The notes under the pieces: model-generated | Told to the model about the DNA's origin: nothing | Database searches by the model: none | What the model saw: only the letters and a program-made list of their open reading frames with translations | Shown: positions 29,630 to 40,129 of the stretch, piece by piece | Layout: each line of letters opens with the position of its first letter | Position numbering within the stretch: position 1 is the stretch's first letter | Translations under genes and position numbers: made by a program | Source: Euglena gracilis | Lineage: Eukaryota; Euglenida; Euglenophyceae; Euglenales | Assembly (NCBI GenBank): GCA_039621445.1 | Contig: CP154954.1 | Location: forward strand, 69,692,670-69,756,669 | Length of the DNA stretch: 64,000 bases | Direction: 5' to 3'

Positions 29630-30063
29630 GGCAGCCTGAAACTACTGGCCCCCCCCTGGGGGACCCAGTACTTAATCCGGGGGGGATTCAGACCCCCCTC
29701 CCGCCTTAAAGAAGATGGACCCCCCCCGGCTCCCCCAGCCCGTCCTGCCGGAAGCATCCCGAACCGAAGCGTTACGGGGTGTGCCGCCCACCCGCTCCGC
29801 AACAGTGGGGCCGCCCCTGGCTCGCCCGGTCTGTCTCCCCCGCACGGCCCCGGTTGCCCATGGGGCTGCCGCGCGCCGCACAGCGAACCCGGAATGCGTG
29901 TGACCCGCGATTCCCTGCCCCGCGCGAGCAGAAAGGGGAGGGTAAAGGAAGATGAACCAGGGGGTTAAAGAAGATGGCCCTGAGGGGGTAAAAGAAGATG
30001 GACCTCCCCCCCCCCAATTTAAGTATTGGGCTCCCCGGGAGGGCCCAGCAGTTGCAGGCTGCC
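29630..30063. mobile_element. GC-rich TIR element (434 bp) inserted in satellite
   Basis: Left end GGCAGCCTGAAACTACTGG and right end ccagcagttgcaggctgcc are inverse complements at 17 of 19 positions. Flanking words are ATGTATAT and ATGTACAT (7 of 8 identical), consistent with an 8-bp duplication inside the satellite. Inside, the words ttaaagaagatgg and gtaaaagaagatgga recur four times. The middle (29720-29930) is strongly GC-rich with open frames but no recognisable protein. Confidence 0.72.
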
Positions 30064-30167
30064 ATGTACATATACATGTATTGTGTGTGTGTGTGTGCGT
30101 GTATATATACATATACATATACATATATATATATATATGTATATATAATATATATACATATATATAC

Positions 30168-30198
<31 letters not shown>

Positions 30199-30670
30199 TG
30201 TATGTATGTATGTATGTATGTATGTATGTATGTATGTATGTATGTATGTATGTATGTATGTATGTATGTATGTATGTATGTATGTATGTATGTATGTATG
30301 TATGTATGTATGTATGTATGTATGTATGTATGTATGTATGTATGTATGTATGTATGTATGTATGTATGTATGTATGTATGTATGTATGTATGTATGTATG
30401 TACGTACGTACGTACGTACGTACGTACGTACGTACGTACGTACGTACGTATGTATGTATGTATGTATGTATGTATGTATGTATGTATGTATGTATGTATG
30501 TATGTATGTATGTATGTATGTATGTATGTATGTATGTATGTATGTATGTATGTATGTATGTATGTATGTATGTATGTATGTATGTATGTATGTATACATA
30601 TATATGTATATGCACATCCATATGCACATTCACATGCACATGCACATGCATACTTGTGCGTGTGGGTGTG
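30064..30670. repeat. TATG tetranucleotide satellite with a TACG block
   Basis: Perfect GTAT repeats cover about 30165-30595. They are interrupted once by about 46 bp of alternating GTAC repeats (30401-30447) before GTAT resumes. TG/TA variants flank both sides. The apparent tyrosine-valine-cysteine-methionine proteins here are artefacts. Confidence 0.97.
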
Positions 30671-30711
30671 GGTGTCTGTGTGGGTACATACAACCATGGA
30701 TCAGTGGTTTG

Positions 30712-30836
30712 TGAAGGGTGGGCTGGCAGCTGCTTGGTTGCCGCCCCGAGCCAACTTGCCCCCCGACACCGTCGGCTTTGGGGACATCACTGAGGAGGAG
30801 CAGTTGGAGGTCGACAGCATGCTGGTGTTGATGTGA
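30712..30836 (+). CDS. Terminal exon of unknown protein
   Basis: The plus strand reads [20 protein letters not shown] then [20 protein letters not shown] and a TGA at 30834-30836. The acidic C-terminal part and balanced composition contrast with the satellite just upstream. An AG inside GGGCTGGCAG is the likeliest acceptor, though GGATCAG and GTGAAG are alternatives, so the start is approximate. No partner exon can be seen upstream because about 2.7 kb of repeats intervene. Function unknown. Confidence 0.55.
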
Positions 30837-30839
30837 AGG

Positions 30840-31700
30840 GGGCACGCCCCCATGCGACAGCGCCTGGGCGAACCCTTCGCTGACTTTCGTCTCATGCATG
30901 TTTCCCGAGCAAATTTGATCAACCCGCCTGAACATAAAAAACCCCAGGGGTTTGATTCTGCTCCGAAGGAATTTGATGTCGCGCCTTCAGCAAAACTGCG
31001 GATATTGTGGAAAAATTGACAGATATCGGGTACGTTACATATCTGCCTTATTATACATATGTCCAGATTTATATTATATTCATACACATATGCAAACATG
31101 TGTATGTTATCGGGAGTGACACATTGCACAATTTCAAAAATTTAACAAAAAATACAAAACATGATTTTTGTAATTTTGCGATACACATTTTAAAAATATG
31201 GAATCTGTAGGTCAAAAAAAACCAAAAATGATAAAAGCTTGATTAAAGTTTGGTCCAGGAAGCACAATTATTCTCAGTTGAAATCTTTTTCAAGCAGAAT
31301 TCCAAAATGTAAAAAAGCAAAAGCAAAAGCCCCCAGATGGCAGGAAAAAGCAAAAAAAAATACCTGTGTTCCCTTGTGAACCATTCAAAGAAGGGACATA
31401 TCTTATTGCGCCTTCCATTTCAAGTTCATGTGAACTGAGGGAGGGGGAGAAAAATCCAGACAATTGCGAAGAATTGCAGAGAATTGTGGAAAATTGAGGA
31501 TGATTGCGAACATTGCAAAACAATGAAAGTTTGAATGGACCACCCAAACAAAAGTGCGAGTTCCCCCAAATGTTAAGGTGCCCCCCAATATAAAGCGAAA
31601 AAATCCTGAGGAATCCCTGAAAAAATCCTGCCTCCATGTAAACCTGCGAGGGTAATATGTTTGGGGGGAGGACTGGAAAACGCTCCTTTGGCAACATCTT
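30840..31700. other. No gene seen
   Basis: The 3' flank of the exon above, then AT-rich sequence. The words gaattgcagagaattg and gcgaagaattgc are reiterated at 31450-31530, a short degenerate repeat. Confidence 0.45.
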
Positions 31701-31721
31701 CGCATGGAAACGTGAGGGAAA

Positions 31722-31952
31722 TGTGCCGAGGCGGAGAGCACCTGGCATGACGACGTTGACAACCGGAGGGAACTGAGGCGTAAAGGAACCTGCAGCGGCA
31801 GAGCGGGGGCCAAACCAAACTGGCCTGGCTCAGAAATATTGCAGGACAAACCACTGACAAACCGAATAGCGTTGACTGAGCAGATGGAGACTCAAACGAG
31901 ACAAAGACAGACCAAGGAACGACCCCGAATCGATGATAATGACAGCGTATGA
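31722..31952 (+). CDS. Candidate hydrophilic exon, strand not certain
   Basis: The plus strand reads WHDDVDNRRELRRKGTCSGR, later EILQDKPLTNRIALTEQMET and RQRQTKERPRIDDNDSV, then TGA at 31950-31952. It has about 76 open codons without an ATG near the front, as an exon would. Charged residues and the repeated Q/R/T mix look like a real C-terminal tail. A long serine/proline-rich frame on the minus strand is also open, so this is tentative. Confidence 0.35.
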   Translation, partial: CAEAESTWHDDVDNRRELRRKGTCSGRAGAKPNWPGSEILQDKPLTNRIALTEQMETQTRQRQTKERPRIDDNDSV

Positions 31953-32024
31953 AAATGGAGGGTAGAGGCCGCAGGCCTCTGCTTACCTCCCTCCCCCCCC
32001 CAGACATTCACTTAATGCGTATCA

Positions 32025-32145
32025 CAACTTCGCAGGATACACAAGAATTTTTTGATGATGCGCAGGTGAAACACAAAGTATTTTTTTGGGTGATACACAG
32101 GTGATACTCAAAAATTTTTCGTGGGATACACATATTTTGGGTCCA
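32025..32145. repeat. gtgatacacaaaatttttt minisatellite
   Basis: Units like gatacacaagaatttttt, gtgaaacacaaagtattttt and gtgatactcaaaaattttt follow one another about four times. Relatives occur at 20820-20880, 21060-21090 and 32880-32950. Confidence 0.65.
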
Positions 32146-32339
32146 TTTTGACACTGGAAAGCAGAAAATCCGTTACCGTCTGGCTGCGCTTTGGGCGGCT
32201 GTAGAATAAAACCCATCATTTCGACTTAGGAGACACCCTCGGGAACCAAAAGCATCGTATTTAAAATCTCCTTCATAACGTCGAAGCATTGAGTTTCGCG
32301 TCAAAAAAGACTGCAAACTAATTTTGGGGTACAGCTTCT

Positions 32340-32610
32340 TCCGACCCCCAGTGGGAAGGGGGGGGTCACTTCGACTTCTTCCAAAAACCAGTCACTCACT
32401 ACTTTTCAAACAAAAAAAAGTCAGTCACTTCCCCCCCTGGAGGGGTTGGTCCAGAATGCAAGGGGATGTGAGAAAAGTGAAAAAGGCCAAAATTTTCCTG
32501 GTGCCTTTGACGTTAGGTCACTTTGGTGGTTTTTTGCCGACCCCCCCCCCCTGGCGGAGGGAGGCCGGGCCAAAAGCCAGTCAGTCACGCCAGATGCAAA
32601 ACAAGGAAAC
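32340..32610. repeat. cagtcagtcac repeat family, copy 1
   Basis: The motif ccagtcagtcac (or gtcactcac) recurs at intervals together with C/G runs; the set recurs more densely at 36590-36870. Apparent short frames here follow the repeat and are not supported as genes. Confidence 0.55.
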
Positions 32611-32699
32611 ATTGGATTATTCTGTGTTTTTGCCACAGAATCACTGGAAGATGACGAAGACAGATTTTTCTGGCATTGTTGCTGAGCGAAGCAAATAAA

Positions 32700-33120
32700 A
32701 AGTTTACATTGAGCAGGGGTTTAAGGACCGCAAGGGTGCGGATCAAGTCAAATCAATCAGAAGTGTGCTGCATTGGCTGTGGCGGGAGAAAATAAATGGT
32801 GAGTATTGCAACGTTCAAATATTTATTTTCCATCAGAAAAGCGGATTTTCATGGGATTTTCAGTAAATTTTTGTAAACAAGGTGATATACAGAGTTTTTG
32901 ATGTGATACACATGATACATAAAAAGAAAAAAATTGGTGATACACACACAGTGTCTGTCGCCCCCCACCCGGCCACCATGATTGATTGGCCACTATTATA
33001 CCGGGGGCCAACCTTGGGGGGCCAAGTTTGCACGTTAAAATTTTTAGAAAAAAAATGGGGGCCAAGTTCGCACAATAAGGCCAAAGGTCAACTTTATGGA
33101 GGCCAAGCTTGCACATACCT
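32700..33120. other. No gene seen
   Basis: Contains gtgatacacac minisatellite words at 32880-32950 and the repeated word ggccaagtttgcac/ggccaagttcgcac/ggccaagcttgcac at 33020-33115 (three units). Confidence 0.45.
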
Positions 33121-33350
33121 ACCCCCCTGGGAAACCGTCGCCTGACAGGTCGGCCAACAGCGGGGACCCTGACAACTTCCTTTCATGACAGGTTGACCAG
33201 TACCAAGGACACTGGCAGTTTCCCGGGTGGGACCCTGACAGTTTCCCGGGTGGAGCATTTCAAGGGAAAGTCAATGCAAAATGACCCTGACAGGTTGGCC
33301 ATCCAGGGACCCTGACAGGTTCCTGAGAATGACGGTTTCTGGGGGGGGGG
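33120..33350. repeat. Second array of gaccctgacaggttggcc words
   Basis: Same words as at 26630-26950 (gaccctgacaacttcctt, gacagtttcccgggtgg, gaccctgacaggttggcc). It stops abruptly at the G run preceding a family-B-like element. Confidence 0.7.
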
Positions 33351-33362
33351 GATGGAGGACGG

Positions 33363-33600
33363 GGCAGGCTTCGATACAAGGGCAGGTGGGGTGGTCGGAC
33401 CCCCTCCGGTCCGGGGACCCCACCGAAACAGTGGTGCCGTCTGGGTGACCGATTTCCGGCCCCGGTGCAAAGCGCTGGGCCGAATTTTTTGCCCCCTCCC
33501 AAAACGGCCAAAGGTGCCATTTTGGGCACTTTGGGGCAAAAATTTGTCAAAATCGCCAAAAATTTTCGGCGCAAAGTGCCAAAAAGGAAACTTTCACCTT
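33363..33600. mobile_element. Decayed family-B MITE, left part
   Basis: Starts gcaggcttcgatacaagggc, a diverged version of the family-B end. It then follows the same order of words (ccgaaacagtggtgccgtct, gccattttgggcactttggg, aaaattttcggcgcaaagtgcc) as the intact copies. The right end is missing. Confidence 0.6.
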
Positions 33601-33789
33601 TTGAGGGGATCTTGGCACCCCCAGATCAGTCCAAACCACGCTGTTGTCTGTTGTCTGGGTCCACTGGCAAGCCATTTCGCTACAACTTGAGCACACATCC
33701 AAAGTCAAAGAAAACTGAAATTTCATCTTCCACGTTTTTATGGTGAGAAATGGATTACGTTTTGATCAAATGGGCAGAAATATGTGACT

Positions 33790-34175
33790 CTGGAAAAAAA
33801 AATGGACTAGCTGGACCCCCCTCCGCCAGAGGGGGGGGGGCCTGGAAAAAAAATATCCCCAACTGGAAAAGGAGGAAAAATTTTCCTACGGCGCTGTGCA
33901 CCGAGGTGGAAATGAGGTTTTTAATCCATTTTGGCTGATTTTGTTCCAAACAAATCCAAAAAAATGGCCCAAATTGGCCATTTTTGGCCAGTTTGGGGTC
34001 CAAAAAAAATTTTCGGCACTTCGTGCCGTCACTGTGAAAAAAAAATCCACCAGCTGGCCCTGCCAGCGGACCCCCCCCCCCCGGGGTCCGCTGGGTTTCC
34101 GCTTGCCAAATTTGACCAGCTGCAGTCCAGCACCCCCTGGGGGGGGGGGGTATTGCGAACCCTTAAGCAATAGAC
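33790..34175. mobile_element. Decayed relative of the family-D MITE
   Basis: Shares tggactagctggaccccc, aaattttcctacggcgctg and ttttggctgattttgttcc with the element at 25456-25889. It has a degenerate right end (cccttaagcaatagactgg). The left end is not recognisable. Confidence 0.55.
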
Positions 34176-34239
34176 TGGTCCGGACCCCCCCCCGCCGATC
34201 CAGGAGGGGGGAACCCCCCAAACCCCATCCACCCTCCTT

Positions 34240-34345
34240 ATATCGATCCCCCCTCCGGGGGTCCGACCCAACCCCCGCTTCGGGGGTCCGTCCCACCCCC
34301 TCTCCGGGGTTCTGACCCACCCACCCCCGCCGGGGGTCCAGCACG
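34240..34345. repeat. Short tandem repeat cccccgcttcgggggtccg
   Basis: Units of about 26-30 bp, each with a small inverted C5/G5 hairpin followed by tccgacccaac, are repeated four times with variation. Confidence 0.65.
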
Positions 34346-34399
34346 GGCCACCATCACCACGCTCTTCACGAAGTGTCGTCCAAGGGCCCCGGGTAGGCC

Positions 34400-35170
34400 C
34401 CTTGGAGGCAGGACCATGGCAGCCCTGTCGACCTTGGGCATTGCAGGAATGTGGGGGCGCTTCTAATCCTAATCCTGATCCTCCTTATATCGAAGCCTGG
34501 GGGGGGGCCAGGGGGGGGGGTGAGAATTTGCAGCCAGACTGCAACTAATCCAAAATCGATCAACGGAAATTTTGTGGATCCCCAAGGGGAGGGTCACAGT
34601 GCAAGATAACCAGTTCGGAGAGTTGGAACATTTTCTCCCCCCAAAAATTGTCCGAAATTCCTGTTTTTTGGCAGAAAAATGTCAAGACTCTCATTTTCAC
34701 ATTGGACCAAAATGCCGGAGGAAAATTTTATCCAGTTGGGGGGGGGGGGGGCGCTGAACCTGCGCAGGTTGTTGTCTACGTGTTCACCTGAATGTGCTTT
34801 GAAATTTCAAACTTCAAATGTATTTATTTTACATTATTTTTATAGTTTATTTTATGTTGCTGTGATCCTCTCATGAAAGGCTAAATTTCGCCAGAGAGCC
34901 ATTTGCTGCACATGGACTGAACACGGTTTTCACAGCCCCTGTACATCAAAATACAATTTGGGTTGGCATCAAGTATGAACAAATGAAGAAATCAAGCGGA
35001 ATCAAATGGAGTGGGTTGTTGGACAGAAGCGGTGAATTCTGAATTAGGGCAAATTTTAAACGTCGATGGTGAAAAGTTTCATTTTATATTATTTATATTA
35101 TTTATATTGCTTTTTGTTTTATATATTTATTTATATGGTACATAAATATTTATTTGGAATGGAAATATGA
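34400..35170. other. No gene seen
   Basis: G-run sequence to 34760, including an isolated family-B-type end (tccttatatcgaagcctggg at 34481-34500). AT-rich sequence with attatttatatt words follows to 35170. Confidence 0.45.
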
Positions 35171-35173
35171 GTT

Positions 35174-35383
35174 TTAGGTGGCAATTTTTGCTTTGGAGGT
35201 GGTTTGGGATTTGGGGACATCTGGGGAGGGGTCAGCGACGATTCTGGTATTGGAGGCAAATCTTGTTTCACATCTGAATTTTGAGTTCATGTCGCAAAAC
35301 CCAGGCATTTGAGCTCCTGATTCTGATTGAGCCGAGGTTCCTGTCAACCCTTTTTTGCATTTTTCATTGGCCAGCCATTTCAT
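35174..35383 (-). CDS. Candidate terminal exon of unknown protein
   Basis: The minus strand reads GTSAQSESGAQMPGFCDMNS, then KFRCETRFASNTRIVADPSP, then DVPKSQTTSKAKIAT and a stop at 35174. The composition is balanced and the two competing minus frames are closed. A real acceptor may lie anywhere before GTSAQ. The segment at 35393-35560 is also open on minus (WWKSQPSRPLPPPGSFTK) and may be the preceding exon. Function unknown. Confidence 0.45.
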   Translation of the reverse strand: MKWLANEKCKKGLTGTSAQSESGAQMPGFCDMNSKFRCETRFASNTRIVADPSPDVPKSQTTSKAKIAT

Positions 35384-35841
35384 TCCAGTCTGTTAAAACA
35401 TAGGGACTGGGCTTCCGTCATACTGTCGGCAAGCTGTTTGCAGGCTTTTTGTGAACGACCCTGGTGGGGGGAGGGGTCTACTGGGCTGGGATTTCCACCA
35501 GTTACGGAGGGAATCGGTTGGCCCACGTCCCTCCATGGTCAAAATTCCAGTAAGAAATTGATGACACGGTTGAAATGTTGAGCATGAGGGTCCAGCGAAA
35601 CAGGTGAAATTCACGGTCCACTTCTGGTTGAGTTCAATGTTCACTTGATTGAATGAGGATGAATAAAAAACCTGGGACAGGAACTTTTTTGAAAAATGCA
35701 ACAAATCTCATTTTCAATCTCAGTTCTGATGATGGGTGAAAAATACTGAACACAAACCAACCTTGAAAACTGCAATGGTAACATGACCAGCAAACCTTGT
35801 ACTCAACAGCATAAAAACTATCTGGGTTTCCCTCAAGGGCG

Positions 35842-36195
35842 ATGCGCAAGCACAACACATGCAACAAGAGGCTGTGCCAAGCCGTGCCGAGCCGTAAACG
35901 AGAAACAAAAGTGCACAGAGCCATAGTGCAGAAGCACGGAATCATAGCGAGACCTGCGACAAAAGAATCACAGCCGGTTCAATTTAGAGATGTGTTGAGA
36001 GGTATGGCCCCAACTTCGGCCCCTGCCCTGCCATTCGATACCCCCCAGTGCATAGGCCCAACCAGGCCATGCAGGCATAACAGCTGGAAACCTGCACAAC
36101 AAAAAAAGTCTGTACAAGATTGCTGGCGTGCAGTTTTTCTCCGCGAAAAAAAATACAAAAACGCAAAAAAAAAAACTGTGGCCCCGAAAACCTGA
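35842..36195 (+). CDS. Candidate basic protein or exon (up to 117 codons)
   Basis: A plus-strand frame from an ATG at 35842 reads MRKHNTCNKRLCQAVPSRKR then ETKVHRAIVQKHGIIARPAT, then FRDVLRGMAPTSAPALPFDT, with a lysine-rich A-run tail. The first 80 residues are plausible protein; the tail after about residue 100 follows A runs and is probably not coding. The minus-strand frames here are cysteine/phenylalanine-rich shadows. It could be joined to the exon at 36285-36435. Function unknown. Confidence 0.4.
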   Translation: MRKHNTCNKRLCQAVPSRKRETKVHRAIVQKHGIIARPATKESQPVQFRDVLRGMAPTSAPALPFDTPQCIGPTRPCRHNSWKPAQQKKSVQDCWRAVFLREKKYKNAKKKTVAPKT

Positions 36196-36284
36196 AAAAT
36201 GCCACCAAAGGAAATCATGGGGAAACCCTGGAAGAAACGGCACAGTGCATGCATTCTTCTTCTCCCCCACCCAGGGTCAAGGGG

Positions 36285-36435
36285 AGGGGTCATTGATACA
36301 CGGCACTAGTGGGGATACAATACAGGGCGGTCCGGAGCATGAATTCACGCGTGACGACTCCTGGGAGGCGGGTCCACCACCCGCAACCCACCCACTCTCA
36401 AACGCTCCCGGGAGGGGTCACGCAGGTGCGTTACC
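36285..36435 (+). CDS. Candidate exon of unknown protein
   Basis: The plus strand reads IHGTSGDTIQGGPEHEFTRD then DSWEAGPPPATHPLSNAPGR. The acidic, mixed composition sits between an A/C-rich upstream stretch and a C run at 36436. Boundaries are approximate. It follows the candidate at 35842 on the same strand. Confidence 0.4.
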
Positions 36436-36560
36436 CCCCCCCCCGGAATAATTCTATCCCCCAAAATGACCTTTTTTTCAGGACAATCCCATCAAGATGA
36501 CTGGTTTTTGTGTGCAAAAAAAATTGTTTCGGGAAAAATTGGCCTTTTTTTTGTGCGCTG

Positions 36561-36909
36561 GCCATACCATTGCTTAGCGACCCCTGGGGGAGGGGAGGGG
36601 GGAGGGTCACTTTCCACCTCTGAAAAAAACAGTCAGTCACTTTTTCCGAAAAACCAGTCAGTCACTTTACCTCCCCCCCGGGGGGATCGGCCACTCTTCA
36701 GCAGGCAATGAAAATTTGCCCAAAAAGTCTCAAAAAATCCAAAAAAAATTCCGGCGCCTTCGGCGCCAGGCCAGCCACTTTTTCATTTTCTGGCCTACCC
36801 CACCCCGGGGGGGGGGGCTCTTGGCCAAAAAACCAGTCAGTCACTCTGAAAAAAACCAGTCAGTCACCCCCCGGGGGTGGGGTAGGACAGGTGTTAAGCA
36901 ATGGTATGG
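36561..36909. mobile_element. TIR element with CCATACCATTGCTTA ends
   Basis: ccataccattgcttagcgac at the left and its approximate complement ggtgttaagcaatggtatgg at the right enclose about 350 bp rich in cagtcagtcac words and ttcggcgccttcggcgcc. I could not find a matching target duplication (TGCGCTGG versus TCCTGGCA). Insertion is therefore inferred from the ends only. Another end of this type is at about 37473. Confidence 0.5.
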
Positions 36910-37130
36910 TCCTGGCAGGTGGCAAAACACGTCACAACGTTCAAGCTCAGGACATCCGAGGGGGGGGGGGGCAATTATTCGGATTTTTGTGTAAACTCCA
37001 CGGGGGCTAATTTTGAGGGCATTTCTGAATTGTTTCCACCCCCCCCCAAATAATGCCCCCCCCCCGAGATTTAACCGAGTGTCCGAGTAATGGCCCCGTG
37101 GGGCTGTTATTCGGGGCTAAGTGAATCCAT
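36910..37130. other. No gene seen; attattcgg repeat
   Basis: The words gggcaattattcgga and ggctgttattcggggc stand in loosely inverted order around C/G runs, suggesting another decayed inverted-repeat element. Confidence 0.35.
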
Positions 37131-37132
37131 GG

Positions 37133-37225
37133 TTAGGAGCCCAGCAGTCCTTGCTCCGCGAGCAGCTCCAGCAGCCGGCCCATCCAGGGGGCCACGGGGG
37201 AGGCCTCAGCCGGGGCCCCAGCCAT
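37133..37225 (-). CDS. Terminal exon of multi-exon gene (37-41 kb)
   Basis: The minus strand reads MAGAPAEASPVAPWMGRLLE then LLAEQGLLGS and TAA at 37133-37135. The leucine-rich C-terminal helix and GC-rich codons are typical of the exons in this window. The exon probably starts somewhat upstream of the first Met; the acceptor was not determined. It follows exons at 37503-37590 and 40.1-41.2 kb on the same strand. Confidence 0.55.
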   Translation of the reverse strand: MAGAPAEASPVAPWMGRLLELLAEQGLLGS

Positions 37226-37502
37226 GCCAATTCCTTACCTCCCCGCCCAGGTCACTGCAATCCGGGTGGCACTTTGGTGGTGTGGCCGGGAATCGCCGGG
37301 ATTTGGCAGTTTTGAACACTCAAGTGATTTTTACTTTAAAAAAACCCACCTTTTTTCTGACCTCAAGGGGCGTTGCCACCGATTGGGGGGGGGGGGGGAG
37401 GGGCAGGAGCCAGTCAATCGCAATCAATCAATCAATCAATCAGGAGCCAGTCAATCAATCAATGGGGGGGGGGGGCTAAGCATTGGTATGACCCCAACCC
37501 AC

Positions 37503-37590
37503 CGCAGCCCAACCGCGTCGCTGCCGGCGGGGAAGCCCTCGGGGAGGGTGACCCGTGGGGCAGGGGCAGGGACGGTGGTCGTCACAATCA
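37503..37590 (-). CDS. Exon of 37-41 kb gene
   Basis: The minus strand reads SESMIVTTTVPAPAPRVTLP then EGFPAGSDAVGLR and stops at a GTGGGT donor. The acceptor CACGAAG lies at the end of a 70-bp block that is shared with the region before the 40130-40205 exon. Frames on the plus strand are also open (GAGTVVVTIIDSL), so the assignment relies on strand agreement with its neighbours. Confidence 0.45.
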
Positions 37591-37591
37591 T

Positions 37592-37660
37592 AGATTCACT
37601 TCGTGACCCGGGGGGGAGGCACTTTTTCCCGGGCCCAAACCCACCCACCAACTGTTCTCC
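37592..37660. repeat. 70-bp intron-end block, copy 1
   Basis: agattcacttcgtgacccgg, then a G run, then cactttttcccgggcccaaa and cccacccacc. The same order occurs at 40206-40272. On the minus strand both copies read GTGGGTGGG at one end and AAG at the other, like a short intron with GT and AG ends. Confidence 0.6.
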
Positions 37661-38143
37661 CCAACCCCCCCCCCCCCCGAGGGGGGGGGGGGATCTTTGG
37701 GTGGGTGGGTGGATTGGAGCCCCGGGAAAACCCCCCCGCCCCCCCCCCCCAGGGGTGTGGGGTGCACCATGGGTCAGGTTTTTGCCACCGAAATCGTTTC
37801 GGCATTTTTGGCCGATTTTGGCTGAATTTTGGGTGAGTGGGTGGGTGGGCCTGGGGGGGGGGGGGGTGGAGGGGTAACACAGGTGTTAAGGGAATCTATG
37901 CTCACAGAGCCCCAGTAGACCAGACATCAATGGGAAATGAGACAAGTAAATACATTTGCCTTTACGCAACGAACGTCTCTGTCTCAGATTGAATCGGATT
38001 GGCAAAATAATTTAGTATACTTTTGTTCCCTGCAACTGGGCTGAGGAAATCAATGTTGGTGGAAAACTGATATAGATGAGAAGTGACAGAGAATCAACCG
38101 CAAAGACACGTTGGCAGAACCAAATCTCACAATTGCCCTTCAG

Positions 38144-38274
38144 GGTCCCTGAAAGAAGGCATGGACTCGGGTGCGCAACACAGGGTTTCCGTCGGTGGGC
38201 CGAACAAACACGGCGACAGGGTGGGACTGGCGGCAGCGAAAGGCACCCTTGACCGACGGATTTTAGAGTGTTGA
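38144..38274 (+). CDS. Terminal exon of unknown protein
   Basis: The plus strand has an acceptor, attgcccttcag. The exon completes one codon and reads SLKEGMDSGAQHRVSVGGPN then KHGDRVGLAAAKGTLDRRIL and EC, followed by TGA at 38272-38274. The glycine/basic mix and open frame with a clean acceptor support coding. It lies inside the large intron proposed for the minus-strand 37-41 kb gene. This is possible as a nested gene, but it is a reason for caution about one of the two models. Confidence 0.45.
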
Positions 38275-38399
38275 TAATGGGGATCAAACTCAGTCGACGG
38301 GTTCAAATGCCTTGCACAAAGAACCAATTAAAAAAAAACTAAGCTTTCTGGCATTCCTTGTGGTCTGGGCTGGACGAAGTGATGAACTAGCTGAATGCA

Positions 38400-39200
38400 C
38401 TTCAGGAGAAACAAAGAAATTTATTATATTTACCTGCCCCCCCCCCTTGTCCACCGGAAAGCATGGGTAAGCACCGGGAGGGGGGTGTTTAATTTGCCAA
38501 AATATGGGTAAGCACCGGAGGGGTAGTGCTCAGAGAAGGGGAAATGACTGCAAAAAAAAAAAATCCGGTGTTTCGCAACAAAAAAAATAAAAAAAAATCC
38601 CTCACTTCACCACTGTTGATCTTTCAGTCATTTGGATGCAACAATCAACGACATCTCACCATATCAGACTTCAGAAGTTTCTAAATTTTCGAAATTCTCG
38701 AATTCAAAAACACGCACACAAAGAAAGCCTCCCGAGAAGATGATTTTTAAAAAGATGGGTAAGCACCAGTGGGGGGGTGCTCAGACAGGGGGGGAAAAGT
38801 GTATGTACGCTCCAGGCCACATAGCTTATGGGGATAACACGGCAATGAAAGCGTGAATGCCCTACATCGGACCAGTGCCACTTTCAAAATAAAAATAAAA
38901 GCACCCCTTACCCAATACACAATACCCAATTCTCCAGGTTGTTCAGGAAATCCAGTGGTGGGAGGAGTCCCTATGAGGACTGGTCGGCAAGCGCAGAGAC
39001 AGAGGTGGTTTCCTGGAAGGAAAAGGTCAAACATTTACGATCCCATCAACAACACAAAAATTCTGTAAACAGCGACGTTTTCAAAAAGGAATGTGGCCAA
39101 TCGCAAAAAAAATTCCACATGTTCTCTAAAGCATTTTTCTTCAATGAAGTTTTGTTTGAAAATCTATAAGGAGACAGGCAGGTGCAAGGGGAGGAGACAG
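38400..39200. other. No gene seen; gcttattttgcc repeat family
   Basis: The words gggtaagcaccggagggg at 38465-38530 and 38756-38780, and the aaaaagatgggtaag block, match copies near 790-900 and 16700-17060. The rest is AT-rich without coding character. Confidence 0.5.
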
Positions 39201-39529
39201 GTCCCAAGAGCAAGCACCTGCCCACTCCAGTGTCTGCACCCCCAGGCAGCCCGTAGAAGTGTGTGCTGGAGAGTTTACCTCCCCAGGCGAACTTGACACC
39301 GTCAGCCAGCACTGAATGGGGGGTGCGATGAATTCTCTTTAGCCGTCGTGTTATCCCAAACCCTGTTTCTGGTCTGGCTGGGTTCTGGCCCAAACAGGGA
39401 CTATTTAAGATTTTTTCCCAACAAACCCCAGGTCTGAGCATGATTTTCAGCATCGTGCGAGGGGGGGGGGGGCTGTGGGTGGTACTTCAATTTTGTCTCT
39501 GGACTGATGTTTGGCGGTTTAAGGTCCTA

Positions 39530-39735
39530 ACAAAAGCATGGGGCCGCCACAAGCACAGGGTCCAAATGAAAGCGCACCCCCCGACGCCGGAGGCGGATAA
39601 GCGCACCCGTGCTCCTATTAGGGGGGAATTTACGGCTTATGGAGATTATGGCTGTTCGGGGGGCTTGGTGGAGGTGGGGCTCCATCTTCACCAGCCATTG
39701 AAAAAAAGGTCCTGGGAAATCAGATCCCCCTAGAG
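39530..39735. other. Candidate exon, strand unresolved
   Basis: On plus: KAWGRHKHRVQMKAHPPTPE then ADKRTRAPIRGEFTAYGDYG. On minus: TAIISISRKFPPNRSTGALI then RLRRRGVRFHLDPVL. Both are open and plausible. The codon-level GC and length suggest a coding stretch; I cannot choose. Confidence 0.3.
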
Positions 39736-40129
39736 AAACAGGATGGGTGTTCACGCCCAGCACCAGGATGGGGGTGGGGGTGGGGGTCGACCTCAAACCA
39801 ACAACATCACTTTGCAATTTTGCACCACGCTTTATTCCCAGGGGCTGGCTGTCTGGAAGGCAAGAGGTTCGAGTTTGATGCCCTCGCTTTGCATTCCCAT
39901 CGCTCACATTCCCGTTGCCTTGTAACTGAATCCATTCGGACGGGATGGCACGATCTCGGACAGTTTTCCCGCGGAGGCACCCCACCAGGGCGACCCTGGT
40001 TAAGTCCTTAACGACCCCCTACAGCTGGCTGGCTGGAAACAGGCTGCTGGCTGACTGGACCCCCCCCCAAGGAGGGTCCACTTCAAACCTTGGCTTCGGC
40101 GACGCCCCAACCACCACAGCTGCACCATA

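Noticed and set aside
28315-29968. Open frames of 379-464 codons made of Tyr-Met, Cys-Ile and Tyr-Val repeats
   Set aside because: They follow six-base satellite units, so every frame and both strands are open. Composition is two or three residues only.
29672-30836. Long frames (up to 341 codons) of Tyr-Val-Cys-Met or Ile-His-Thr-Tyr repeats over the TATG array
   Set aside because: Artefacts of a tetranucleotide repeat without stop codons. Only the last 40 or so codons (30712-30836, plus) have real coding character and are annotated separately.
31573-32007. 144-codon minus-strand frame
   Set aside because: Ser/Pro/Cys-rich without known motif or splice signals. The plus strand in the same place has a more convincing hydrophilic reading.
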